This document shows positions 35,171 through 42,683 of a stretch of DNA of 64,000 nt, piece after piece (within the stretch, counting starts at the first letter, position 1; every line of letters starts with the position of its first letter). The position numbers were made by a program, and so were the translations under genes. The notes beneath the pieces were generated by a model. That model saw nothing but the letters and a program-made list of their open reading frames with translations, made no database searches and was not told where the DNA came from. Location: positions 124,001 through 188,000 of the forward strand of contig JBBRYX010000005.1 in the NCBI GenBank assembly GCA_038237225.1, written 5' to 3'. This stretch comes from DASVUC01 sp038237225 (GTDB lineage: Bacteria; Planctomycetota; Phycisphaerae; Tepidisphaerales; Tepidisphaeraceae).

Positions 35171-35872
35171 ATGTGCGGCCGGTATACGTTGATCAATCTC
35201 GCCCATTTGACTGACCTGTTTCCATGGATCCGCGAGTTTCCCGAAGCGTCGCCTCGATACAACATCGCGCCGACGCAGCCGATCCTCGGCTTGCCGAACA
35301 ACGATTCGGATCATCTGGAGTCGTTTTCGTGGGGTCTGATTCCATTCTGGGCCAAGGATCCTTCCATCGGCCGCCAGATGTTCAACGCGCGCGCCGAAAC
35401 GATCACCGAGAAGAACTCTTTCAAGCATGCCTTCAAGCGTCGGCGATGCCTCATTCCGGCGGATGGGTTTTATGAGTGGAAGCACGTTCCCGGGTCCAGG
35501 ACGAAGCAGCCGATGTATATTCGGATGAAGGAGGGAAAGCCCTTCGCCTTCGCGGGTCTGTGGGAAACCTGGAGTTCCGCGGATGGATCGGAGATCAAGA
35601 GCGCGACGTTGATCACGACTGCGCCCAACTCGGTTGTGGAGCCAATTCATGATCGCATGCCCGTCATTCTTAAGGCGGAGGATTACCAGCGGTGGCTCGA
35701 TCCGAAAGTACAATCGCCCGAGCAAATTCAGGAGTTGGCGAGCCTCCTGCAACCTTACTCTGCCACTGAGATGGAGGCGTATGCCATCTCCACGCAAGTG
35801 AACAGCCTCGGACTCATTCAAACTTGCGAGGGGGCGCGTGCTTCCTGGCGAAGATCAATGCCAGAGGTGTAG
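35171..35872 (+). CDS. SOS response-associated peptidase (SRAP/HMCES-like)
   Basis: A 233-residue SRAP-domain protein (YedK/HMCES family), which forms a thiazolidine crosslink with abasic sites in single-stranded DNA through the N-terminal Cys. Here Cys2 follows directly after the initiator Met (MCGRYTL), fixing the start at ATG 35171 despite longer frames. Other landmarks are SPRYNIAPTQPI, FSWGLIPFWAKDP, FNARAETITEKNSFKHAF, RCLIPADGFYEWKH (with the active-site Glu), FAGLWETW and PIHDRMPVIL (active-site His). The final 55 nt overlap the end of nuoA on the other strand, giving a slightly odd C-terminus (GARASWRRSMPEV). Confidence 0.95.
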   Translation: MCGRYTLINLAHLTDLFPWIREFPEASPRYNIAPTQPILGLPNNDSDHLESFSWGLIPFWAKDPSIGRQMFNARAETITEKNSFKHAFKRRRCLIPADGFYEWKHVPGSRTKQPMYIRMKEGKPFAFAGLWETWSSADGSEIKSATLITTAPNSVVEPIHDRMPVILKAEDYQRWLDPKVQSPEQIQELASLLQPYSATEMEAYAISTQVNSLGLIQTCEGARASWRRSMPEV

Positions 35873-36297
35873 TCGAATTTGATGCTGGTGGTGGCGGCCG
35901 AGCGGACCCAGTCAAGGTATCCAAAGCGCCAGAGGTAGGCGAAGCCAACCATCAGCACGCCGAAGAAGAAGAGCATGTCGACGATGGCGACGCCGCGAAG
36001 CTCGCTCACGCTCATCCCGATGGACTTTCCGAGTTCCGCGGCGTTCCCGTATGCAACGGCCCACGGATAAAACAGCGCCACTTCCACGTCAAAGATCAGA
36101 TACACGAGCGCGACAATATAGAAGCGAAGATCAAACTGAACCCAAGACGATCCGATGCTCGGTTCGCCGCACTCGTAGACGGCGGATTTTTCCGGGTTGG
36201 GAATCTGGGGGCGGGCGAGCATTCCCACCGCCAAGTTGGCCAACACGAAGATTGCGCCAAAGGCGACAAAAACGGTGATCGAGAGCAGAAGTTCCAT
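35818..36297 (-). CDS. nuoA: NADH-quinone oxidoreductase subunit A
   Basis: A 159-residue NuoA, the small membrane subunit of complex I. Three helices are visible (LLLSITVFVAFGAIFVLAN, FYIVALVYLIFDVEVALFYP, AIVDMLFFFGVLMVGFAYLW), with the family motifs KSAVYECGEPSIG (the conserved Cys loop near the quinone cavity) and YLIFDVEVALFYPWA. The C-terminus is extended by about 35 polar residues and overlaps the SRAP gene by 55 nt. The gene is isolated: nuoB is not next to it, and nuoD lies 12 kb away. A candidate operator is found in its upstream region. Confidence 0.95.
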   Translation of the reverse strand: MELLLSITVFVAFGAIFVLANLAVGMLARPQIPNPEKSAVYECGEPSIGSSWVQFDLRFYIVALVYLIFDVEVALFYPWAVAYGNAAELGKSIGMSVSELRGVAIVDMLFFFGVLMVGFAYLWRFGYLDWVRSAATTSIKFDYTSGIDLRQEARAPSQV

Positions 36298-36343
36298 CGC
36301 AGGCCCTTCGATAAGTGAAAGCCGATTCTAACGTAACCCCCTT

Positions 36344-36375
36344 TTCAGGTCTACCTGAACCATTCGCAGACTATA
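36344..36375 (-). promoter_or_regulatory. Candidate promoter/operator of nuoA
   Basis: On the minus strand TATAGT (36370-36375) could be a -10 element. Ten nt downstream lies the 16-bp palindrome TTCAGGTCTACCTGAA (36344-36359; 7-bp perfect arms), about 47 nt before the nuoA ATG. The position fits an operator over the transcription start. No clear -35 is seen. Confidence 0.4.
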
Positions 36376-36495
36376 CCCTCTTTAACATAGCTCAGACCGT
36401 TTAATCGTACGCAAGCAGTATAAGCCTGAAAGACGGCATCCGCGCGACGGACCTTAGGATTATTGGCACAGAATGTGCGTAGAAGGATGGTGCAG

Positions 36496-37368
36496 ATGTC
36501 CGATGTTGTGGATAGAGCCAGTCGGAGAACACCCATGAACAATGCACTTCCCCTGTGCTGCACGCCTGAAGCTTTCAACTTATTGTCGAGGCTCGGGTCG
36601 TGCATCGAATCACCTGATGCGCTCGTTCAAGGCGCTGCGGCTATTGCCATGCATCAGCTTGAAAACGTGAAACCTGAAGATGTTGACGGGACACTCCAGC
36701 GTTATGCCGATACCGTTCGGTCACGCGTTCGCGGCTCGCAGCCGCAGGCGCTGATGGCGCACCTTCATGAATTTCTTTTTGAGGAAGAGCGCTTTCTCGG
36801 GAACGCAGAGGATTACTACAACACCAGCAACAGCTATCTTCCCGATGTTCTGCGAACCAAGCGCGGCCTGCCAATCACCCTCAGCCTCGTTTATAAAGTC
36901 GTGGCTGAGCGATTGGGCTTGCGCGCGTGGGGCGTCGGGCTTCCAGGACATTTCCTGGTCGGCGTTGAATCCGACGGAACAACAATGCTCGTGGATGCTT
37001 TCGCGGGCGGAACGATTTTGACCACGGATGAAGCCCACGAGCGCATGATGGAAATGCTTGGGCCCGAAGTTGAGTGGAGCGATGAGCTTCTGCAGCCGGT
37101 GAGCAATCGTCTCTGGCTTACGCGGATGCTCCAGAATCTTCTGCATACGTTTGGCAACGCCGGCCATTTTGCGGATGTTGCGGCCGTGCTCGAGATGGAA
37201 ATGCTGCTTTGGCCAAATCGCGATCAATTACAGCGCGATCTGGCACTGGTGCTGGCGCGCTGCGGCCTATCTCAACCCGCGAGTGTCTGGTTAGATAGAT
37301 ATCTCCAAAACAACCCTGATGATCCGCAACGTACCGAGCTTGCACAGTTGCTCGACGTGCTGAAGTAA
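36496..37368 (+). CDS. SirB1-family transglutaminase-like/TPR protein
   Basis: A 290-residue protein with the Transglut_core2 domain of SirB1 proteins (residues 30-190) and a TPR-like tail (FADVAAVLEMEMLLWPNRDQ, ALVLARCGLSQPASVWLDRY). Typical blocks are NAEDYYNTSNSYLPDVLRTK, RGLPITLSLVYKVVAERLGL, WGVGLPGHFLVGVESDG and MLVDAFAGGTIL. The His and Asp of the transglutaminase triad are present, but the Cys position reads Ser (ITLSLVY), as in many of this family, so peptidase activity is doubtful. ATG 36496 has AGAAGGA upstream; other in-frame ATGs at 36487 and 36535 are possible. A strong terminator follows. Confidence 0.88.
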   Translation: MSDVVDRASRRTPMNNALPLCCTPEAFNLLSRLGSCIESPDALVQGAAAIAMHQLENVKPEDVDGTLQRYADTVRSRVRGSQPQALMAHLHEFLFEEERFLGNAEDYYNTSNSYLPDVLRTKRGLPITLSLVYKVVAERLGLRAWGVGLPGHFLVGVESDGTTMLVDAFAGGTILTTDEAHERMMEMLGPEVEWSDELLQPVSNRLWLTRMLQNLLHTFGNAGHFADVAAVLEMEMLLWPNRDQLQRDLALVLARCGLSQPASVWLDRYLQNNPDDPQRTELAQLLDVLK

Positions 37369-37396
37369 GGCGACTTCGAAAGTTGCAATCAAGCTT

Positions 37397-37436
37397 CGCG
37401 GGCAACGGCATCAAACCGTTGTCCGCGATTTTCTTT
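37397..37436 (+). terminator. Rho-independent terminator
   Basis: A 12-bp stem with one mismatch (CGCGGGCAACGG at 37397-37408 against 37416-37427), a 7-nt loop and ATTTTCTTT after it. It ends the SirB1-like gene and lies just before the convergent carB stop. Confidence 0.8.
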
Positions 37437-37470
37437 GCGCGCGTCAGCTGAATGCGTTAGTACGGGTTGT

Positions 37471-40400
37471 CTATTTGGCTCCCACATATTCCTGAAGCGG
37501 CCGAACATCCCACTGCCCTTTGCGAAGCTCTTGAATCGCGCGGGTAACCGCCTGTGCCCCCGTCAGAGTTGTGATGATCGGCACCCGGTACATTACCGCC
37601 AGCGCCCTGATTTTCCCCTCGTCCGTCGTCGGCCCCTTCCGCGTGGGCGTGTTGATGATCAGTTGAAGCTGGCCATTTTTCAGATAGTCCCCAATGTTCG
37701 GTCGACGGCCTTCCGCCAATTTGCCGATTCTTTTCACTGCGATGTCGTGCCGTGACAGCACGGCGTAGGTTCCGGGGGTGGCAATGAGATTAAAGCCCAT
37801 TTCCGCGAGCGATTTAGCAACACCGACGATCGCATCCTTGTCTGCTTCCCGCACGCTGATGAAGGCGGTTCCGCCGGTAGGAGGCGGGGAGCCGACGGCG
37901 GTCTGGCTCTTGGCGAATGCTCGTTCAAAGTTGGTATCGATCCCCATGACCTCGCCCGTGGAGCGCATCTCCGGGCCGAGGATGACGTCAACGCCGGGGA
38001 ATTTGCTGAACGGAAACACCACTTCCTTAACGGATGTGTGCGCGGGATCGGGCAACTCTTTCACGCTTAGCTCGCTCAGCGATTTACCCGCCATCACCTT
38101 GGCGGCGATCTTTGCCCACGGAACACCGGTCGCTTTTGAGACGAAGGGAACCGTGCGCGATGCGCGGGGGTTTACCTCAATGACGTAGATCTCCCCATCC
38201 CTAATCGCGTATTGCACGTTCATCAGACCCCGAACACGAAGCGCCTTTGCGAGCGCGCGCGTCTGAGTCTTCAGTCGTTCGACAACCTCCTTACCCAGCG
38301 AATAGGGCGGCAGCGAACAGGCGCTGTCGCCGGAGTGGATGCCCGCTTCTTCGATGTGCTCCATCACGCCGATGATGATGGCGTGGCTTGATGCGTTGCT
38401 CCCGTCCCCATTGGTCGGGGTCTCAGTCCCCCACTCCTCCGCGACTTGCTTTGATGGCACGAAATCCGCCAGGCAATCCACATCCACTTCGATCGCGGCA
38501 TCAAGAAAGCGATCCACCAGGATCGGGGCATCTGCAACGGTGGACGCTTCGACCGCATGAGCCATGTAGTGGTTGAGCTGACTTTCATCCGACACAATTT
38601 CCATTGCCCGGCCGCCGAGGACAAAGCTCGGTCGCACAAGCACAGGGTATCCGATTTCGCGAGCGACCCGTCGGGCCTCATCGACGTTTCGGGCGATTCC
38701 GTTCGCCGGTTGCTTCAGGCCGAGCTTCTGAAGAAGCGTGCGGAACTGCTCGCGGTCACCGGCGGCATCGATCGATTCAACAGTTGTTCCAAGAATGGGA
38801 ACGCCGGCCTGCTCGAGTCCCTTTGCCAGGTTCAGCGGCGTCTGCCCGCCAAACTGCACGATCACGCCTTGGACCAAACCGCCCTTCTCTCGAAATGGCC
38901 GGCCATTGAGGCGCTCACAGATATTAAGAATGTCCTCGTGCGTCAGCGGCTCAAAAAAGAGCAGATCCGATGTGTCGTAATCCGTACTGACGGTTTCGGG
39001 ATTCGAGTTGATCATCACCGATTCGACACCCAATTCGCGGCAGGCAAACGCCGCCTGAACGCAGCAGTAGTCGAACTCGATCCCCTGCCCGATGCGATTG
39101 GGACCGCCGCCGATGATGATGACTTTGGGTTTATCGGTGAGGCGGACTTCATCTTCAACCTCTGACGGCGACGCAAGCGTCGCCCCTACAACCACGTACG
39201 GGACCTCATAGGTTGAATAGTAATAAGGCGTCGCCGCCTCAAACTCCGCGGCACAGGTGTCCACCAGCTTATACACCGGCTCAATCGCCAATTTCCGCCG
39301 GATTTTCCGCACATCGCCGGGCGTCATGCTTCCACCCCACGCACCCGCGATCTGGATGTCACTGTATCCCCACTGCTTCGCCTTGCGCAGAATCTCCTTC
39401 ACCGGCGCAAGCTCCTGCGGGCGATCCTCAGGATCTGCCTTAGCCGCCCCCGCCAGCAGCTTCCGCGATGAAATCAGTTCCTCCTCGAAATCCGTAAGCT
39501 GCTTCATCTGCGCCAGGAACCACGGGTCGTAGTTCGTCAGTTCATGAATCTGCTCGATCGTCCAGCCCATCTTCAGGGCATAGCGAATGTAATACAGTCG
39601 CCCCTGGCTTGGCACCGCGAGCTTCCGTTGCAGCTTCTCCGATGGAATCGGCCACTCGTGATCCAGCGACTCCCCCTGAGTGGTCTTATCATTCGTAGCA
39701 CGGGCATCTTGCCCCCGTTCATGGCTCGGCACGGGCAAGATGCCCGTGCTACGGGAGGCATTTAACCATTTATCGTATTTGTCCAAGCCGAAGCCAAACC
39801 GCTTCACCTCCATCGATCGAATCCCCTTCTGCAGCGCTTCCTTGAACGTCCTGCCAATCGCCATCCCCTCGCCCACGCTTTTCATCTGCGTGGTCAGGGT
39901 CTCATCAGCATCGGGGAATTTCTCGAACGTCCAGCGCGGAATCTTGATCACGCAGTAATCAATCGTCGGCTCAAAGCACGCGACCGTCTTCTTCGTGATG
40001 TCGTTCGGCAGTTCATCCAGCGTGTAGCCCACGGCGAGCTTCGCCGCGATTTTGGCGATCGGGAAACCCGTGGCCTTCGAGGCCAGCGCGCTCGATCTGC
40101 TGACCCGCGGGTTCATCTCAATCACCACCATGTCGCCGTTGGCGGGATTCACGCCGAATTGGATATTGGAGCCGCCGGTCTCAACGCCAACCGCGCGAAT
40201 CACCGCGATTGCCGCATCCCGCATGCGCTGAAACTCCCGATCCGTCAGCGTCTGGATCGGCGCTACGGTGATCGAGTCGCCGGTATGCACGCCCATGGCA
40301 TCAATGTTCTCGATCGAGCAGATGATGACGACGTTGTCCGCCCGGTCGCGCATGACCTCCAGCTCATACTCTTTCCAGCCGATGACGGATTGTTCAATCA

Positions 40401-41028
40401 GCACCTCGCCGACGGGCGAAGCATCGATTCCGCGCTGGACGATGGTCTCGAATTCTTCAAGGTTGTAAGCGATCCCACCACCCGTGCCGCCCAGGGTAAA
40501 CGCAGGCCGGATAATCCCCGGCAGACCGATTTCACCGAGGACCTTGTGGGCTTCTTCTATGTTGTGCACAACGCCGGAGCGCGGCACCTTCAGCCCAATC
40601 GAGATCATCAGGTCCTTGAACGCCTGGCGATCCTCACCTTTAAAGATGGCCTCGCGATTGGCGCCGATCATCTTCACGCCGAACTTCTCCAAGATTCCTT
40701 TGTCGAAACACGCCATGGCTGTGTTCAACCCCGTTTGCCCTCCAAGCGTCGGAAGCACGGCGTCAACCGGCGTCCCCTGCGCCTTCTCCCGCCGAAGAAT
40801 CTTCTCCACCGTCTCCGGTGTGATCGGCTCGATGTACGTCGCATCCGCAAACTCCGGATCGGTCATGATCGTTGCCGGGTTGCTGTTAATCAGGACGACT
40901 CGATACCCCTCCTCCCGCAGCGCCCGGCACGCCTGCACACCGGAATAGTCGAATTCGCAGCCCTGCCCGATAACGATCGGGCCGGATCCGATGATCAGGA
41001 TGGTATGAATGTCCGTGCGTTTTGGCAT
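37471..41028 (-). CDS. carB: Carbamoyl-phosphate synthase large subunit
   Basis: A 1185-residue CarB, making carbamoyl phosphate for pyrimidines and arginine. Both ATP-grasp halves are complete: the first starts at ILIIGSGPIVIGQGCEFDYS and the second at VIIIGGGPNRIGQGIEFDYC, with VIEMNPRVSRSSALASKATG and VIEVNPRASRTVPFVSKATG metal loops. The allosteric MGS-like domain ends the chain (FISVREADKDAIVGVAKSL). It is about 110 residues longer than E. coli CarB. Part of this is a 20-residue in-frame insert near residue 426, RSTGILPVPSHERGQDARAT, encoded by a palindromic repeat between the first synthetase unit and the oligomerisation domain. Start ATG 41028 gives MPKRTDIHTILIIG; a longer frame is unlikely. 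Divergent from pyrF. Confidence 0.97.
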   Translation of the reverse strand: MPKRTDIHTILIIGSGPIVIGQGCEFDYSGVQACRALREEGYRVVLINSNPATIMTDPEFADATYIEPITPETVEKILRREKAQGTPVDAVLPTLGGQTGLNTAMACFDKGILEKFGVKMIGANREAIFKGEDRQAFKDLMISIGLKVPRSGVVHNIEEAHKVLGEIGLPGIIRPAFTLGGTGGGIAYNLEEFETIVQRGIDASPVGEVLIEQSVIGWKEYELEVMRDRADNVVIICSIENIDAMGVHTGDSITVAPIQTLTDREFQRMRDAAIAVIRAVGVETGGSNIQFGVNPANGDMVVIEMNPRVSRSSALASKATGFPIAKIAAKLAVGYTLDELPNDITKKTVACFEPTIDYCVIKIPRWTFEKFPDADETLTTQMKSVGEGMAIGRTFKEALQKGIRSMEVKRFGFGLDKYDKWLNASRSTGILPVPSHERGQDARATNDKTTQGESLDHEWPIPSEKLQRKLAVPSQGRLYYIRYALKMGWTIEQIHELTNYDPWFLAQMKQLTDFEEELISSRKLLAGAAKADPEDRPQELAPVKEILRKAKQWGYSDIQIAGAWGGSMTPGDVRKIRRKLAIEPVYKLVDTCAAEFEAATPYYYSTYEVPYVVVGATLASPSEVEDEVRLTDKPKVIIIGGGPNRIGQGIEFDYCCVQAAFACRELGVESVMINSNPETVSTDYDTSDLLFFEPLTHEDILNICERLNGRPFREKGGLVQGVIVQFGGQTPLNLAKGLEQAGVPILGTTVESIDAAGDREQFRTLLQKLGLKQPANGIARNVDEARRVAREIGYPVLVRPSFVLGGRAMEIVSDESQLNHYMAHAVEASTVADAPILVDRFLDAAIEVDVDCLADFVPSKQVAEEWGTETPTNGDGSNASSHAIIIGVMEHIEEAGIHSGDSACSLPPYSLGKEVVERLKTQTRALAKALRVRGLMNVQYAIRDGEIYVIEVNPRASRTVPFVSKATGVPWAKIAAKVMAGKSLSELSVKELPDPAHTSVKEVVFPFSKFPGVDVILGPEMRSTGEVMGIDTNFERAFAKSQTAVGSPPPTGGTAFISVREADKDAIVGVAKSLAEMGFNLIATPGTYAVLSRHDIAVKRIGKLAEGRRPNIGDYLKNGQLQLIINTPTRKGPTTDEGKIRALAVMYRVPIITTLTGAQAVTRAIQELRKGQWDVRPLQEYVGAK
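39694..39753. repeat. 60-bp inverted repeat inserted in frame in carB
   Basis: Perfect 21-bp arms (39694-39714 and 39733-39753) with an 18-nt spacer, of the GTAGCACGGGCATCTTGCCC family also found at 29355 and 49870. It is exactly 60 bp (20 codons), contains no stop on the carB strand and lies at a domain junction, so CarB continues through it. Confidence 0.93.
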
Positions 41029-41205
41029 CGAGAGCTTCTCTTCCCGTCTAAAGTCGTCGTAATCTACGGGGTTGGGATTTCTTTTCCAGCGACGATGGAT
41101 CTTTCCTTCGATCGCAGTCTCAAGATTTAATGGCACAAGGCCCCAAGCCGGGTGACGTAACTTAGTTTGGCTTGTACGATCGACCGCAAAGACTGAAGGA
41201 GCGAG

Positions 41206-42141
41206 ATGGCGGATTTGTTTCCCGATCGGTTGGTAGAGGCGATCGAGGCGAAGGGGGCGCCGATCTGTGTGGGGATTGATCCGGTGTACGAGATGCTGCC
41301 CGACGCCGTGGCCGGCCCCGGGGCCAAGCGAAACGCCAACGATTCCGAAGCAGCCATTGACGCGATCTTTGCGTTCACCATTGATGTTCTGCGGATCGTA
41401 GCGCCGCTGGTGCCCGTGGTGAAGTTTCAGTCAGCCTGTTTTGAGCGCTATCTCTGGGAGGGTGTAGAAGCGTATTACGATCTGGTGCAGGAGGCGAAGG
41501 AGCTGGGCCTGCTTGTCATCGGTGACGTCAAGCGCGGGGATATTGGATCCACAAGCGCCGCCTATGCGGCCGGGCATCTCTCCGATCCGCCTTTCGATCA
41601 GATGGAGGAGCGCACGGCGCCGGATGCGATCACCGTCAATCCCATGCTGGGAATGGATACGCTCGAGCCGTTCGTGAAGACCGCACGCGATGACGGCAAA
41701 GGACTGTTCGTGCTCATCCGAACGAGCAACCCCGGATCAGCGGCCCTTCAGGATGTGAAGCTCGAGGACGGTCGAACCTGGTCCGAGATGCTGGCGGATC
41801 AGCTTCAACCCATCGCGGCGAAGGAGGGACTGGTCGGGGAGAAGGGGTGGAGCGCTATCGGGGCGGTCGTCGGCGCAACCCAAACGCATACCATGGAAAG
41901 CTTGCGGCAGCGACTTCCCCAGTCGATCTTCCTGCTGCCAGGGTACGGCGCCCAAGGCGCGACGGCAGAGATGACTAAAGCTGCATTTCGAGATGGGCAA
42001 GGCGCCATTGTGTCTGCAAGCCGGAGTATTCTGTACGCTCATCGAGATGCGAAATATGCGGGTGAGGCTGAGTGGAAGCGTTGCGTTGAGGGTGCGACAA
42101 TTGAGATGCGAGAGGCTGTGGCCGACATGATTGAAGGATGA
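41206..42141 (+). CDS. pyrF: Orotidine 5'-phosphate decarboxylase (type 2)
   Basis: A 311-residue OMP decarboxylase of the longer type-2 class, catalysing the last step to UMP. Motifs: APICVGIDPVYEMLP, VPVVKFQSACFERYLWEG, the active site VIGDVKRGDIGSTSAAYA (Asp-Lys-Asp charge network), VNPMLGMDTLEPF, FVLIRTSNPGS and FLLPGYGAQGATAEM. ATG 41206 has GGAGCGAG upstream. It is divergent from carB with 177 nt between the starts, so both pyrimidine genes may share a regulatory region. A toxin-antitoxin pair follows 18 nt downstream on the same strand. Confidence 0.96.
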   Translation: MADLFPDRLVEAIEAKGAPICVGIDPVYEMLPDAVAGPGAKRNANDSEAAIDAIFAFTIDVLRIVAPLVPVVKFQSACFERYLWEGVEAYYDLVQEAKELGLLVIGDVKRGDIGSTSAAYAAGHLSDPPFDQMEERTAPDAITVNPMLGMDTLEPFVKTARDDGKGLFVLIRTSNPGSAALQDVKLEDGRTWSEMLADQLQPIAAKEGLVGEKGWSAIGAVVGATQTHTMESLRQRLPQSIFLLPGYGAQGATAEMTKAAFRDGQGAIVSASRSILYAHRDAKYAGEAEWKRCVEGATIEMREAVADMIEG

Positions 42142-42159
42142 GAATTCACGAGGTGGATA

Positions 42160-42357
42160 ATGACTTTGTCGCAAGTGGAACGTCGATTGGCGGCGCTGGA
42201 AAAGCAATTGGGGCAGCTACAGGATACGCTCGAGTATGAACGTGCCGTGGCCGGGATTCGCCGGGGGCTGCAATCAGCCGATCGAGAGGAAGGCGAATCC
42301 GTTAAGAAAACGTTCTCGAACATCCGACGAAAACACGCATTGGGCAAACGGCAATGA
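42160..42357 (+). CDS. Putative antitoxin of a ParE-type TA pair
   Basis: A 65-residue protein, MTLSQVERRLAALEKQLGQL then a short linker and ADREEGESVKKTFSNIRRKH. The N-terminal half is a predicted coiled coil and the C-terminal half has the RGLxxAxxGEG-like motif often found in small antitoxins paired with RelE/ParE toxins. It has AGGTGG before the ATG. Its stop overlaps the toxin start by 4 nt (ATGA), the usual arrangement of type II pairs. I infer the role mainly from this position; the DNA-binding fold is not obvious. Confidence 0.75.
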   Translation: MTLSQVERRLAALEKQLGQLQDTLEYERAVAGIRRGLQSADREEGESVKKTFSNIRRKHALGKRQ

Positions 42358-42683
42358 GCTATCAAGTCATTGTTCAGCCGCCTGCGCGCGAAGATATAGA
42401 GGCTGCGTTTCTCTACATCCAGAAATTGGCGCCATCGTCAGCCGATCGGTGGTTGGACGGTTTGGAGAATGCAATCAAAAGGCTTGAGGAACTTCCTAAT
42501 CGCTGTGGTCTCGCCAGAGAGAGCAATGAATTTCACGAGGACATCAGACAACTGTTGTATGGGCGGGGCTACTGGAAGTATCGCGTGCTCTTTGTCATCC
42601 GTGGGGACGTCGTTCGGGTGTTGCACGTGAGACACGGCGCACAACGAGCAATGCGTGCGGACGAGATAGAGCCGGAGCAATGA
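42354..42683 (+). CDS. ParE/RelE-family toxin
   Basis: A 109-residue protein of the RelE/ParE superfamily: YQVIVQPPAREDIEAAFLYI, ADRWLDGLENAIKRLEELPN, IRQLLYGRGYWKYRVLFVIR and the terminal VVRVLHVRHGAQRAM. The WKYRVLF(x)I strand and HVRHG end are family hallmarks. ParE toxins poison gyrase, RelE toxins cut mRNA; sequence alone does not separate them, and ParE is favoured by the overall pattern. It begins inside the antitoxin stop (ATGA) and its own stop overlaps the murD start (ATGA), so the cassette is translationally coupled to a cell-wall gene. Confidence 0.88.
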   Translation: MSYQVIVQPPAREDIEAAFLYIQKLAPSSADRWLDGLENAIKRLEELPNRCGLARESNEFHEDIRQLLYGRGYWKYRVLFVIRGDVVRVLHVRHGAQRAMRADEIEPEQ

